DNA from: Geobacillus subterraneus
Lineage (GTDB): Bacteria > Bacillota > Bacilli > Bacillales > Anoxybacillaceae
DNA length: 64,000 bases
Assembly (NCBI RefSeq): GCF_001618685.1
Contig: NZ_CP014342.1
Location: 682,001-746,000 of the forward strand
Direction: 5' to 3'
Shown: positions 56,929 to 64,000 of the stretch, one piece after another
Numbering within the stretch: the stretch's first letter is position 1
Layout: each line of letters starts with the position of its first letter
The notes under the pieces: generated by a model
The model's input: only the letters and a program-made list of their open reading frames with translations
What the model was told of the DNA's origin: nothing
Databases searched by the model: none
Translations under genes and position numbers: made by a program

Positions 56929-57579
56929 ATGGGAAAAATCGGGATTTTCGGCGGCACGTTTGATCCGCCGCATTACGGCCATTTAATAATGGCCAATGAA
57001 GTGCTTGACGCCCTTCGGTTGTCACAAATTTGGTTTCTGCCAAACCGCATTCCTCCCCATAAGCAGCACGAGCAGGTGACAAGAAGCGAGGACCGGCTGC
57101 GCATGCTCGAGCTGGCGGTGGCCGGCCATCCACGCTTTCATATTGAGACGATCGAACTCGAACGGGAAGGGCCTTCCTACACGTACGACACGATCCGACA
57201 GCTTACGGCGGTGCATCCGGACGACGAATTTTACTTTATCATCGGCGCTGATATGGTCGAATACTTGCCAAATTGGCATCGCATTGAAGAGCTGATCGAG
57301 CTCGTGACGTTTGTCGGGGTCAAGCGTCCAGGGTTTTCGATGAAAACGCCATATCCGGTCATCGAGGTGGAAGCGCCGCAGTTTGCCGTATCGTCGTCGC
57401 TCATTCGCGAGCGGGTGAAAAGCGGACAAACGATCCGCTATTTAGTGCCGGAAGACGTCAGACTTTATATTGAGGAGAAGGGGTTATATGGAGCGAGAAC
57501 AAGCGTTGCAGATTGTGAAAGAGCAGCTGACGGAGCATCGCTACGAGCATACGCTTGGCGTTGTCGAGACGGCCGTTAA
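56929..57579 (+). CDS. nadD: nicotinate-nucleotide adenylyltransferase with extended C-terminus
   Basis: The enzyme couples NaMN and ATP to deamido-NAD. It has the nucleotidyltransferase motif [27 protein letters not shown] and the ISSTxxR-type motif as [13 protein letters not shown]. The normal family end ([12 protein letters not shown], about residue 189) is followed by 27 extra residues, so the 216-residue frame runs 92 bases into yqeK in another frame. The extension has no recognisable motif. The ATG follows GGGGGGAAGGAAG. Confidence 0.93.
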   Translation: MGKIGIFGGTFDPPHYGHLIMANEVLDALRLSQIWFLPNRIPPHKQHEQVTRSEDRLRMLELAVAGHPRFHIETIELEREGPSYTYDTIRQLTAVHPDDEFYFIIGADMVEYLPNWHRIEELIELVTFVGVKRPGFSMKTPYPVIEVEAPQFAVSSSLIRERVKSGQTIRYLVPEDVRLYIEEKGLYGARTSVADCERAADGASLRAYAWRCRDGR

Positions 57580-58057
57580 GCTGGCGAAACGGTACGGGGC
57601 TGACGTGAAAAAAGCGGAATTGGCGGCCATTTTTCATGACTATGCGAAATTCCGCCCGGTCGAAGAAATGAAACAACTCATTTTAGCACAAAATATGCCC
57701 AACGATTTGCTCGCGTACAACAGCGAATTGTGGCATGCGCCCGTCGGCGCCTACCTAGTGCAAACGGAAGCCGGCATTGACGATCCGGACGTGCTCGATG
57801 CCATCCGTTACCATACGTCTGGCCGCGCTGGCATGACGCTGCTGGAGAAAATCATTTATTTGGCCGATTACATCGAGCCAGGGCGGCGCTTCCCCGGCGT
57901 TGATGACGTGCGGCGCCTGGCGGAAGAAGATCTCAACCGGGCGCTTTTGCAGGCGGTGAAAAACACGATCGCCTTTTTGCTAGAGAAGCGCCAGCTCATT
58001 TATCCGGATACGATTCATGCGTACAATTCACTCGTGCGCGAAGTGAAGGGGGAATGA
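57488..58057 (+). CDS. yqeK: HD-domain Ap4A hydrolase YqeK
   Basis: The 189-residue HD-domain protein has [15 protein letters not shown], the HD pair in AAIFHDYAK and the third helix motif [20 protein letters not shown] and LADYIEPGR. YqeK is a symmetrical diadenosine tetraphosphate hydrolase. ATG 57488 has GAGGAGAAGGGG upstream, lying inside nadD. It overlaps nadD by 92 bases and the next gene's ATG by four. Confidence 0.92.
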   Translation: MEREQALQIVKEQLTEHRYEHTLGVVETAVKLAKRYGADVKKAELAAIFHDYAKFRPVEEMKQLILAQNMPNDLLAYNSELWHAPVGAYLVQTEAGIDDPDVLDAIRYHTSGRAGMTLLEKIIYLADYIEPGRRFPGVDDVRRLAEEDLNRALLQAVKNTIAFLLEKRQLIYPDTIHAYNSLVREVKGE

Positions 58058-58062
58058 AGTCG

Positions 58063-58419
58063 GTGACTGAACAAGAAGCATTGCAGCTTGTCGTCCGCGC
58101 GGCGGATGAAAAAAAAGCGGAAAATATCGTCGTCTTGAACATGAAAGGCATTTCACTCGTCGCCGATTATTTTGTCATTTGCCATGGCAACTCAGACAAG
58201 CAAGTGCAGGCGATCGCCCGCGAAATCCAAGACCAAGCGGCAGAACACGGCTTACCAGTGAAACGGATCGAAGGATTCCAAGAGGCGAAATGGGTGCTTG
58301 TCGATTTGGGTGACATCGTCGCTCACGTGTTTGCCAAAGAGGAGCGTGAGTATTACAACCTCGAGCGGCTTTGGGGGGACGCCCCGGCGGAAGACGTCGC
58401 GGCCGTGTTGCAGCCATGA
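58063..58419 (+). CDS. rsfS: ribosomal silencing factor RsfS
   Basis: The 118-residue protein has the RsfS/Iojap core LNMKGISLVADYFVICHGNS, the DKQVQAIAREIQDQA helix and the ending YYNLERLWGDAP. It binds L14 and blocks subunit joining in starvation. GTG 58063 is ten bases from AAGGGGG and gives the usual length; ATG 58054 overlaps the yqeK stop but is only one base from that ribosome site. It overlaps yqeM by ATGA. Confidence 0.92.
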   Translation: MTEQEALQLVVRAADEKKAENIVVLNMKGISLVADYFVICHGNSDKQVQAIAREIQDQAAEHGLPVKRIEGFQEAKWVLVDLGDIVAHVFAKEEREYYNLERLWGDAPAEDVAAVLQP

Positions 58420-59159
58420 CCTATGCCCGCTTTGCCGATTGGTATGACGCGCTGATGGCCGAGGCGCCGTATGACAAGTGGCGGTCGTTTGTGGAACGAG
58501 CCTTTAACCGATATGCCCAACGGCCTGGCCGACAGGTAATCGACATCGGCTGCGGGACAGGGGAGCTTGCCATCCGCCTCGCCAAGGCCGGATGGCAAGT
58601 ATCCGGCGTTGACTTGTCCGAGCATATGCTTGCCATCGCTCAGGAGAAAGCGGAGGAAGCCGGCGTTCATGTGCCGTTTTTTGAACAAAACATGGCCGAA
58701 CTCGACGGGTTTTTCGATCTTGACGGCGCCTTTATTTTTTGCGATGCCCTCAATTATTTGACGGATGAGGAGGACGTCCAAAACACCTTCGCCGCCGTTT
58801 CCCGCGCTCTTGGCGCCGGCGGGCTGCTTTTGTTTGACGTCCATTCCGTTTATAAAATGGACGTTTTGTTCCGCGATGCCGTGTTTGCGGACCAAGGGGA
58901 GGACATCAGCTACATATGGACGTGCCATCTGCTCGATTGGCCGCACAGCGTCGGGCATGAACTGACATTTTTCGTCCGTCGCGGCAATCGGTACGAACGT
59001 TTCGACGAATGGCACGAACAGCGCACGTTCGAGCGCGCCGTTTACGAGCAGTGGCTGGCTGATGCCGGCTTTGAGGTGCTTGAAGTGACCGCCGATTTCA
59101 CCGATGCCCCGCCGACCGAGACGGCGGAGCGGTTGTTTTTTGCTGCGCGGAAGCGGTGA
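58416..59159 (+). CDS. yqeM: class I SAM-dependent methyltransferase (YqeM-like)
   Basis: The 247-residue protein begins MTYARFADWYDALMAEAPYD and has motif I VIDIGCGTGELAIRLAKAG, SGVDLSEHMLAIAQEKA and FIFCDALNYLTDEEDV. YqeM in B. subtilis occupies the same place after the RsfS gene; its substrate is unknown. The start overlaps the rsfS stop. It ends the yqeG operon; no clear terminator follows at once. Confidence 0.88.
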   Translation: MTYARFADWYDALMAEAPYDKWRSFVERAFNRYAQRPGRQVIDIGCGTGELAIRLAKAGWQVSGVDLSEHMLAIAQEKAEEAGVHVPFFEQNMAELDGFFDLDGAFIFCDALNYLTDEEDVQNTFAAVSRALGAGGLLLFDVHSVYKMDVLFRDAVFADQGEDISYIWTCHLLDWPHSVGHELTFFVRRGNRYERFDEWHEQRTFERAVYEQWLADAGFEVLEVTADFTDAPPTETAERLFFAARKR

Positions 59160-59559
59160 GCGGAGAGAGGGCCATTGGTCTGCCCGCAGAGAGCAGCCGG
59201 GAAAACGTGCAGCTGCTTGCGCTGTTGCCAGCTTATTCGAAGAACAAAGGAAGAGGGAGTGTTCGTTTACCCACTCTCAAAGGATGATGAAGATATTGGT
59301 CGTTTCAAGGGAAAAGAGTGGCTTATTTATGTGGCCTTTTGCATGACCTAGGGAGGTTCTATCCTCTTTTTCAAGGCTATTTACAAAAGCAAGCCGATGG
59401 AGTTGCCCCAGCCAAAAGGCTGGGGCAACGCGAAAAACAGTAAACGGTCACGTCGCGAACAAACTAAGTGACAAATGTCCGCTAGTCCCAAGCGGGAAAG
59501 CCAAGGGTGATTTTTCGCCGGACAAAGAAGGAAGTTGCCGTTTGCTGTCGAATAAGTTT
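59160..59559. other. 400-bp gap with a perfect 12-bp hairpin and a coding-like remnant
   Basis: GTTGCCCCAGCC-AAAA-GGCTGGGGCAAC at 59402-59429 is a perfect stem with no T run on either side, so it is not a standard terminator. Before it, a start-less frame ending at TAG 59349-59351 reads like a protein end (FVYPLSKDDEDIGRFKGKEW near 59268-59325) but has no start or ribosome site. Together these may be a decayed mobile element. Nothing else is evident. Confidence 0.3.
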
Positions 59560-60381
59560 TTATGACGAAAACTGTTGCCTCACCTTCTCCACATCTTCTC
59601 GAAACTTCTCATGTGTTTTCCTTAGCACTTCCTCAAATACGCCGTCCATTTTTTGCTCGAGAACGGCAATGCCTTCGCCCGTAATGCCGCCTTTGACGCA
59701 TACTTTTTCCTGCAAAGTTTGAAGCGTATACAAATCCCGTTTCAGCAATTCCCCGAGGCCGATGATCATGTCGGCTGCCAGCATGGTCGCCTGGTCTTTC
59801 GTGATGGCGGTCTTCGCTGCCGCCGCATCGATAAAGCGCTGCAGCAAATAGCTGAAAAACGCTGGGCCGCAGCTTGCGATGTCGGAAGCGACGCGGGTGA
59901 TGGCGTCGTCAATCAAGACCGGTGTGGCGATGCGTCGGAGAAGGTCGTCGATCGTTTGCCGGCGGGCAGCTGAGCAGCGCGAGCCGAAGGTGACGAGGAT
60001 GCTGCCGGAAAGCGCCCGGTTCGTGATGCTCGGAATGGCGCGCACCACTTGGCAAGGGACGGCCGCTTCCAGCTGTCCGACGCTGATCGGACTTGTGATT
60101 GACACAAGGCAATGCTCCCTTGTCCAGTGTGGGGCCAGCTGTTGCAGCAGTGGGTGGATGTCAAGCGGTTTGACGCATAAAAAGACGATGTCCGCCTGCT
60201 TGACCGTCTCAGGCGGATCGGCGGCAACCGTGATGCCGGGATAGGTGTTTTGTATATTGAACGCTTTTGCGAGCGTGCGGTTTGTAATGATGAGCTGTTC
60301 GGCTTTGACGGCGCCGGAGTCTACCAACGCTTCGATTAAAATCGTTCCCATATTCCCCGTGCCGATAACGCCGATGTTCAT
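59560..60381 (-). CDS. comER: late competence protein ComER
   Basis: The 273-residue protein is a pyrroline-5-carboxylate reductase homologue with the Rossmann motif MNIGVIGTGNMGTILIEAL, FLCVKPLDIHPLLQQL and the dimerisation segment SCGPAFFSYLLQRFIDAAA. It diverges from comEA, as in B. subtilis. ComER is not needed for DNA uptake there and has been linked to sporulation and biofilm timing in other Bacilli. A true ProC role is possible but the location favours ComER. Confidence 0.88.
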   Translation of the reverse strand: MNIGVIGTGNMGTILIEALVDSGAVKAEQLIITNRTLAKAFNIQNTYPGITVAADPPETVKQADIVFLCVKPLDIHPLLQQLAPHWTREHCLVSITSPISVGQLEAAVPCQVVRAIPSITNRALSGSILVTFGSRCSAARRQTIDDLLRRIATPVLIDDAITRVASDIASCGPAFFSYLLQRFIDAAAAKTAITKDQATMLAADMIIGLGELLKRDLYTLQTLQEKVCVKGGITGEGIAVLEQKMDGVFEEVLRKTHEKFREDVEKVRQQFSS

Positions 60382-60461
60382 GTGCAGTCCCCTCCTCCCT
60401 CTTTTCGATATGTATGAAGATGTTCTCCGTTTTATGACTTCGTTTAGAAAGGATGAGTGCG

Positions 60462-61073
60462 ATGTGGGAAACGGTTAAGACACGATGGAAAACAGGACTG
60501 ATTGTCCTTTTTGTCGCCGCGGCAGGGCTGTGGGTGTTCGGCCGCCCGCCGGCCGAACGGGCACCCGTCGCCTTGCCGACGGCGGTTGGAACGGATGCGG
60601 CGGAGACGGAGGAACACGAAGGGAAGGAGCCGAAAGTCGTTGTCATTGATGTCAAAGGAGCGGTCGCCAAACCGGGAGTATACGAGATGCCGGCCGATGC
60701 CCGCGTCCGCGATGTCATCGCTAGGGCGGGCGGGCTGACGAACGAGGCGGACGCGGCAAGAGTCAACTTGGCGGCCAAGGTGCACGATGAAATGATGATT
60801 TACGTGCCGGCAAAAGGTGAGGCGGCGCTGGCGCCAGAAACGGCCGGGGCGGCGCCGGAAGCCGGGACGGAAAGCGGCCTGCAAGTGGCGGTCAATACGG
60901 CGACGGAAGAGGAGCTGATGCAAATTCCCGGCATCGGGCCGACGAAAGCCAAAGCGATCATCGCCTACCGCGATGAGCACGGACCGTTTCAGCGGGTTGA
61001 AGATTTGCTTAAGGTCAGCGGCATCGGGGAAAAAACATTGGAAAAATTAAAGCCGTATTTGCTTGTGCCATAA
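60462..61073 (+). CDS. comEA: competence DNA receptor ComEA
   Basis: The 203-residue protein has one N-terminal membrane helix (about residues 9-24), an SLBB domain (VVVIDVKGAVAKPGVYEMPA and ARAGGLTNEADAARVNLAAK), a flexible Ala/Glu linker and a C-terminal helix-hairpin-helix DNA-binding domain (QIPGIGPTKAKAIIAYRDEH and KVSGIGEKTLEKLKPYL). It binds incoming double-stranded DNA at the cell surface. ATG 60462 has GAAAGGATGAG at good spacing; ATG 60453 would be too close. Confidence 0.95.
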   Translation: MWETVKTRWKTGLIVLFVAAAGLWVFGRPPAERAPVALPTAVGTDAAETEEHEGKEPKVVVIDVKGAVAKPGVYEMPADARVRDVIARAGGLTNEADAARVNLAAKVHDEMMIYVPAKGEAALAPETAGAAPEAGTESGLQVAVNTATEEELMQIPGIGPTKAKAIIAYRDEHGPFQRVEDLLKVSGIGEKTLEKLKPYLLVP

Positions 61074-61212
61074 AGTGGGCAAGGAAAATGGATGCGTGTT
61101 TGCCCGCTGATGGGCGGGGATGCTGCAGGAGTTATGGCAACTTTTTTCAGCATTGACGGCGCTCAAGCCGGCCGATAGACTAAAATTATCGAAACAAGCG
61201 GAGGGACATGAT

Positions 61213-61680
61213 ATGGAACGAATGACATGGGACCAATATTTTATGGCGCAAAGCCATTTGCTGGCGCTGCGCAGCACGTGCACGAGGCTCGCGGTCGGGG
61301 CGACGATCGTGCGCGACAAACGCATTATCGCCGGTGGGTATAACGGCTCGATCGCCGGCGGCGCCCATTGCATTGATGAAGGGTGCTACGTCATTGACGG
61401 CCATTGCGTGCGGACGATCCACGCGGAAATGAACGCGATTTTGCAATGCGCCAAGTTTGGCGTCCCGACAGAAGGGGCGGAGATGTATGTCACCCATTTT
61501 CCGTGTTTGCATTGCTGCAAGGCGATCATTCAAAGCGGCATTCGCGCCGTGTATTATGCGCAAGATTACAAAAACCATCCGTATGCCCTTGAGCTGTTTG
61601 CCCAAGCCGGTGTCCGCCTCGTGCAAGTGCCGTTGAAGATGGACGTGTTTGCCCAGCTTTCCGGCGGAGGGGAACAATGA
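61213..61680 (+). CDS. comEB: dCMP deaminase ComEB
   Basis: The 155-residue zinc deaminase has the HAE motif TIHAEMNAILQCA and PCLHCCKAIIQ (PCxxC), plus the nucleotide-binding GGYNGS. It converts dCMP to dUMP. It is the middle gene of the comE operon but is not required for transformation in B. subtilis. ATG 61213 follows GGAGGGACATGAT. It overlaps comEC by ATGA. The 140 bases between comEA and comEB hold no gene or terminator that I can support. Confidence 0.94.
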   Translation: MERMTWDQYFMAQSHLLALRSTCTRLAVGATIVRDKRIIAGGYNGSIAGGAHCIDEGCYVIDGHCVRTIHAEMNAILQCAKFGVPTEGAEMYVTHFPCLHCCKAIIQSGIRAVYYAQDYKNHPYALELFAQAGVRLVQVPLKMDVFAQLSGGGEQ

Positions 61681-63926
61681 AAGGACAAGCCGTTTATATC
61701 GCCGCGGCGGCGCTTTTAGCCGCAGCGGCTGCCTTTTTGGTCAAACCCGCCTTTTTCCTCCTTTCCGGCTATCTTCTTCTGCTTCACGTTCACCGGAAGC
61801 GTCTGTTGATTCCCGCCTTGGCCGCGGCCTCGTTCTGTTTCATCTATGTTCTCGTCGTCGACCATTATAACAAAACGGCCCTTTCCGGCGGCCGCCATAC
61901 CGTTTTGCTTCGCTTTCCCGCCCCGCCTTCGATCGACGGCGACCGGCTGCAGGCGCCGGTCAACGTAGGCCGGGAACGGGTGCAGCTTCGCTATACCATT
62001 CGGACGCCGGCGGAAAAAGCGGCGCTGCACGCCCACCTTATGCCCGGAACGGTTTGCCGCGTCACGGGGACGCTTGAGCGCCCGCAGCCGGCAAGCAATC
62101 CGTACGCGTTTGACTACCGCCGCTATTTGCGTTTCCACCGCATCCACTGGCTGTTTCTCCCCGAGGCGATCGATCTTTCTGCCTGCTTTCGCGCCCGTCC
62201 GACCGTGATCGAGCGGCTCGTTTCGCTTCGCGAAGCGGGCGTTCGCCGCATCGAAGCCCATCTTCCGCCGGAAGCGGCCGGCATTGCGGCCGCCCTGATT
62301 TATGGCGAGCGCCGTCAGCTTGATGACGAGGTGCTTGATGGTTATCAACAACTTGGTCTCATTCATTTGCTGGCGATTTCCGGCGGTCATGTCACCTTGC
62401 TTGTCAGCGCGGTGTTTGCCATAGCGATCCGTTTCGTGACGCGTGAGGCAGCCGCCGTCGCTTTAATGGCCGCGCTGCCCGTTTACGCGGTGCTCGCCGG
62501 CGCCTCGCCGTCAGTTTTGCGCGCTTGTGTGACAGGTATGATCGTGCTTGCTGTCGCGTGGAAAAAAGGGGCGATTCACCCGCTCGATGCGTTAAGTTGG
62601 ACGGCGATTGCGCTTTTCGTCTTAGATCCGTACATGATGTTTGATATTGGCTTTCAATTGTCGTTTGTAGTGACGTTTGTCCTCCTCGTTCATTTTCCGG
62701 CGCTCGCCGCTGTTCGTTCCATGATCGGGCGGCTCTTCCAAACAGCGCTTGCCGCCCAGCTCGCCGCCCTGCCGATTTTGCTTTACCACTTTTATGAAGT
62801 TTCCGTATGGAGTGTCGTCCTCAATGTCGTGTTTGTCCCTTTGTATTCGTTTCTTATTTTGCCGTTGGCCGTTTTTGTTGCCGCTGTTCCGTTTCCTCCG
62901 CTCGTTTGGTTGTTCAGCCGCTTCATCGGGCTCACGAACACCGTTGTCCGTTTTTTCTCTGTCGATCACCCGTTTTCGCTTGTGCCCGGGCGTCCGGAGC
63001 CTTGGTGCTTAGCCGTTTATGCCGTTGCGGTCGCGGCCGCATGGCTGTTTTGGGAGCGCGGCCGGCTGCTTCACGGCTTGGCGGCGGTGGCGGCCGCCAT
63101 GGTGCTTCAGCTTGCGAGTCCATACGTTAATCCAAAAGGGGAAGTGACGGTGTTGGATGTCGGCCAAGGCGACTGCCTTTACATCGAGCTTCCTTATCGA
63201 AAAGCCGTCTACCTTATCGACACCGGCGGGACGCCGGAACTAAAGGAGGAACGGTGGCGCCGGCGAATGCGGCCGTTTTCCGTCGGCCGCGATGTCGTCG
63301 TGCCGTTTTTAAAAGCGCAAGGGGTAAGGGCAATCGACAAGCTCATTCTTACGCATGATGACGCCGACCATATCGGAGCGGCTCCCGAGGTGCTAAAAGC
63401 GGTGCGCGTCAAGCGAATCGTCACAAGCCCAAAAGCGCTGCCGGCCATCCAAGCGATGGCGCGCCCGTTTTCTGTGCCGGTTGCCGCTGCATCGCGGGGG
63501 GAACGGTGGGAGGAAGGCGGCATAACGTTTGCTGTGATTCACCCGGAGGCGGGCAGTCAAGACGACAATAACGGCTCGCTCGTCTTGTTCGCCCGGCTTG
63601 GCGGTTTAGATTGGCTGTTTGCCGGAGACATTGAGAAGGAGGCGGAACGGGCGATCATCGGCATATATCCGCAGTTGCGCGCCGATGTGCTCAAAGTTGC
63701 CCACCATGGCAGCAGAACATCGACAACAGAGCCGTTTTTGCAAGCGGTGAAACCGCGGGCGGCCATCATTTCCGTCGGCCGCTTCAACCGTTACGGCCAT
63801 CCGTCTCCGGATGTGTTGGAACGGCTGAAACAACAAGGTGTTCTCATTTGGCGGACAGATGAAAACGGGGCCATTCGTTATTTTTATGATGGAAAAAGCG
63901 GAACCTTTCAAGCGATGAAACCATAG
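61677..63926 (+). CDS. comEC: DNA internalization channel protein ComEC/Rec2
   Basis: The 749-residue protein has two N-terminal membrane helices, an OB-like domain (about residues 75-160), the competence membrane core with IAAALIYGERRQLDDEVLDG and LLAISGGHVTLLVSAVFAI, and a C-terminal metallo-beta-lactamase domain with VLDVGQGDCLYIELP, LTHDDADHIGAA and VLKVAHHGSRTST. The core is thought to form the channel for single-stranded DNA, and the beta-lactamase domain may degrade the other strand. Its metal ligands are intact. It overlaps comEB by four bases. Confidence 0.95.
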   Translation: MKGQAVYIAAAALLAAAAAFLVKPAFFLLSGYLLLLHVHRKRLLIPALAAASFCFIYVLVVDHYNKTALSGGRHTVLLRFPAPPSIDGDRLQAPVNVGRERVQLRYTIRTPAEKAALHAHLMPGTVCRVTGTLERPQPASNPYAFDYRRYLRFHRIHWLFLPEAIDLSACFRARPTVIERLVSLREAGVRRIEAHLPPEAAGIAAALIYGERRQLDDEVLDGYQQLGLIHLLAISGGHVTLLVSAVFAIAIRFVTREAAAVALMAALPVYAVLAGASPSVLRACVTGMIVLAVAWKKGAIHPLDALSWTAIALFVLDPYMMFDIGFQLSFVVTFVLLVHFPALAAVRSMIGRLFQTALAAQLAALPILLYHFYEVSVWSVVLNVVFVPLYSFLILPLAVFVAAVPFPPLVWLFSRFIGLTNTVVRFFSVDHPFSLVPGRPEPWCLAVYAVAVAAAWLFWERGRLLHGLAAVAAAMVLQLASPYVNPKGEVTVLDVGQGDCLYIELPYRKAVYLIDTGGTPELKEERWRRRMRPFSVGRDVVVPFLKAQGVRAIDKLILTHDDADHIGAAPEVLKAVRVKRIVTSPKALPAIQAMARPFSVPVAAASRGERWEEGGITFAVIHPEAGSQDDNNGSLVLFARLGGLDWLFAGDIEKEAERAIIGIYPQLRADVLKVAHHGSRTSTTEPFLQAVKPRAAIISVGRFNRYGHPSPDVLERLKQQGVLIWRTDENGAIRYFYDGKSGTFQAMKP

Positions 63927-64000
63927 AATGTAGTGCATAAAAAACGGAACCTTTCTCGTCGATCCAACGAGCGCATATTAGCCAAAAAGAAAAAAGGATT

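Noticed and set aside
59104-59346. 80-codon frame after yqeM
   Set aside because: It begins inside yqeM, has no ribosome site and a composition unlike real proteins; only a different start-less frame there looks protein-like.
63899-63955. 11-bp direct repeat CGGAACCTTTC at the end of comEC
   Set aside because: Two short copies 46 bp apart with no other feature; could be chance and the window ends before context can be judged. The last 74 bases after comEC hold no gene.

Overview
The window is a contiguous piece of the chromosome of a thermophilic, endospore-forming Bacillaceae bacterium, most likely Geobacillus (kaustophilus/thermoleovorans/stearothermophilus group). The evidence is GC-rich third positions, Firmicute Shine-Dalgarno sequences before nearly every gene, T-box leaders, fused SecDF, a 6S RNA, sporulation genes (spoVB, rsfA, sda, sigK, yrzI) and a gene order that matches Bacillus subtilis tgt-secDF-relA-hisS-alaS-sigK-comE almost gene for gene. 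No prophage, CRISPR array, tRNA, rRNA operon or intact transposase is visible.

Layout. 1-9.3 kb: end of tgt, yajC, a convergent membrane gene and spoVB, then comN, secDF, a cation diffusion facilitator, recJ and apt. 9.3-14.9 kb: relA-dtd, a 57-residue HTH-like protein and a peroxide-defence pair ahpC-ahpF. 14.9-20.3 kb: T-box-controlled hisS-aspS, 6S RNA, tcdA and divergent rsfA. 20.6-30.5 kb: rarA, a YczE-type membrane protein, cymR-yrvO-mnmA, a TPR protein, recD2, three small genes and an AI-2E-type permease. 30.5-36 kb: T-box-controlled alaS-ireB-ruvX-DUF1292, a block of degenerate ~73-bp repeats, mltG. 36.2-39.8 kb: trmR-trhP1-trhP2-udk, the mo5U34 tRNA-modification cassette plus uridine kinase. 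39.8-47.3 kb: greA, pbpI-yrrS, and the CymR-type methionine-to-cysteine operon yrrT-mtnN-mccA-mccB-yrhC. 47.3-48.2 kb: a leader with tandem look-alike terminators and a run of very small ORFs including yrzI. 48.2-53.8 kb: uninterrupted sigK, a permease-like protein, motA-motB, divergent pssA/psd, sda. 53.8-64 kb: a DnaA-box cluster, the tightly packed yqeG-yqeH-aroE-yhbY-nadD-yqeK-rsfS-yqeM operon, then comER divergent from comEA-comEB-comEC.

How the genes work together. Translation quality and supply dominate: hisS, aspS, alaS, dtd, mnmA with its sulfur donor yrvO, tcdA, and the mo5U enzymes. Starvation and sporulation control is spread over the window: relA (ppGpp), 6S RNA, sda with DnaA boxes, rsfA, spoVB and sigK. 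Cysteine homeostasis is closed within the window: cymR at 22.6 kb and a candidate CymR site before yrrT at 43.4 kb. Competence is similarly linked: comN at 2.7 kb is a known regulator of comE expression, and the comE operon ends the window.

Most of the window is conserved core genome. The least explained parts are the micro-ORF locus at 47.3-48.2 kb, the ~73-bp repeat block at 34.6-34.9 kb, and structured gene-free stretches at 12.4-12.65, 14.87-15.08 and 59.16-59.56 kb.
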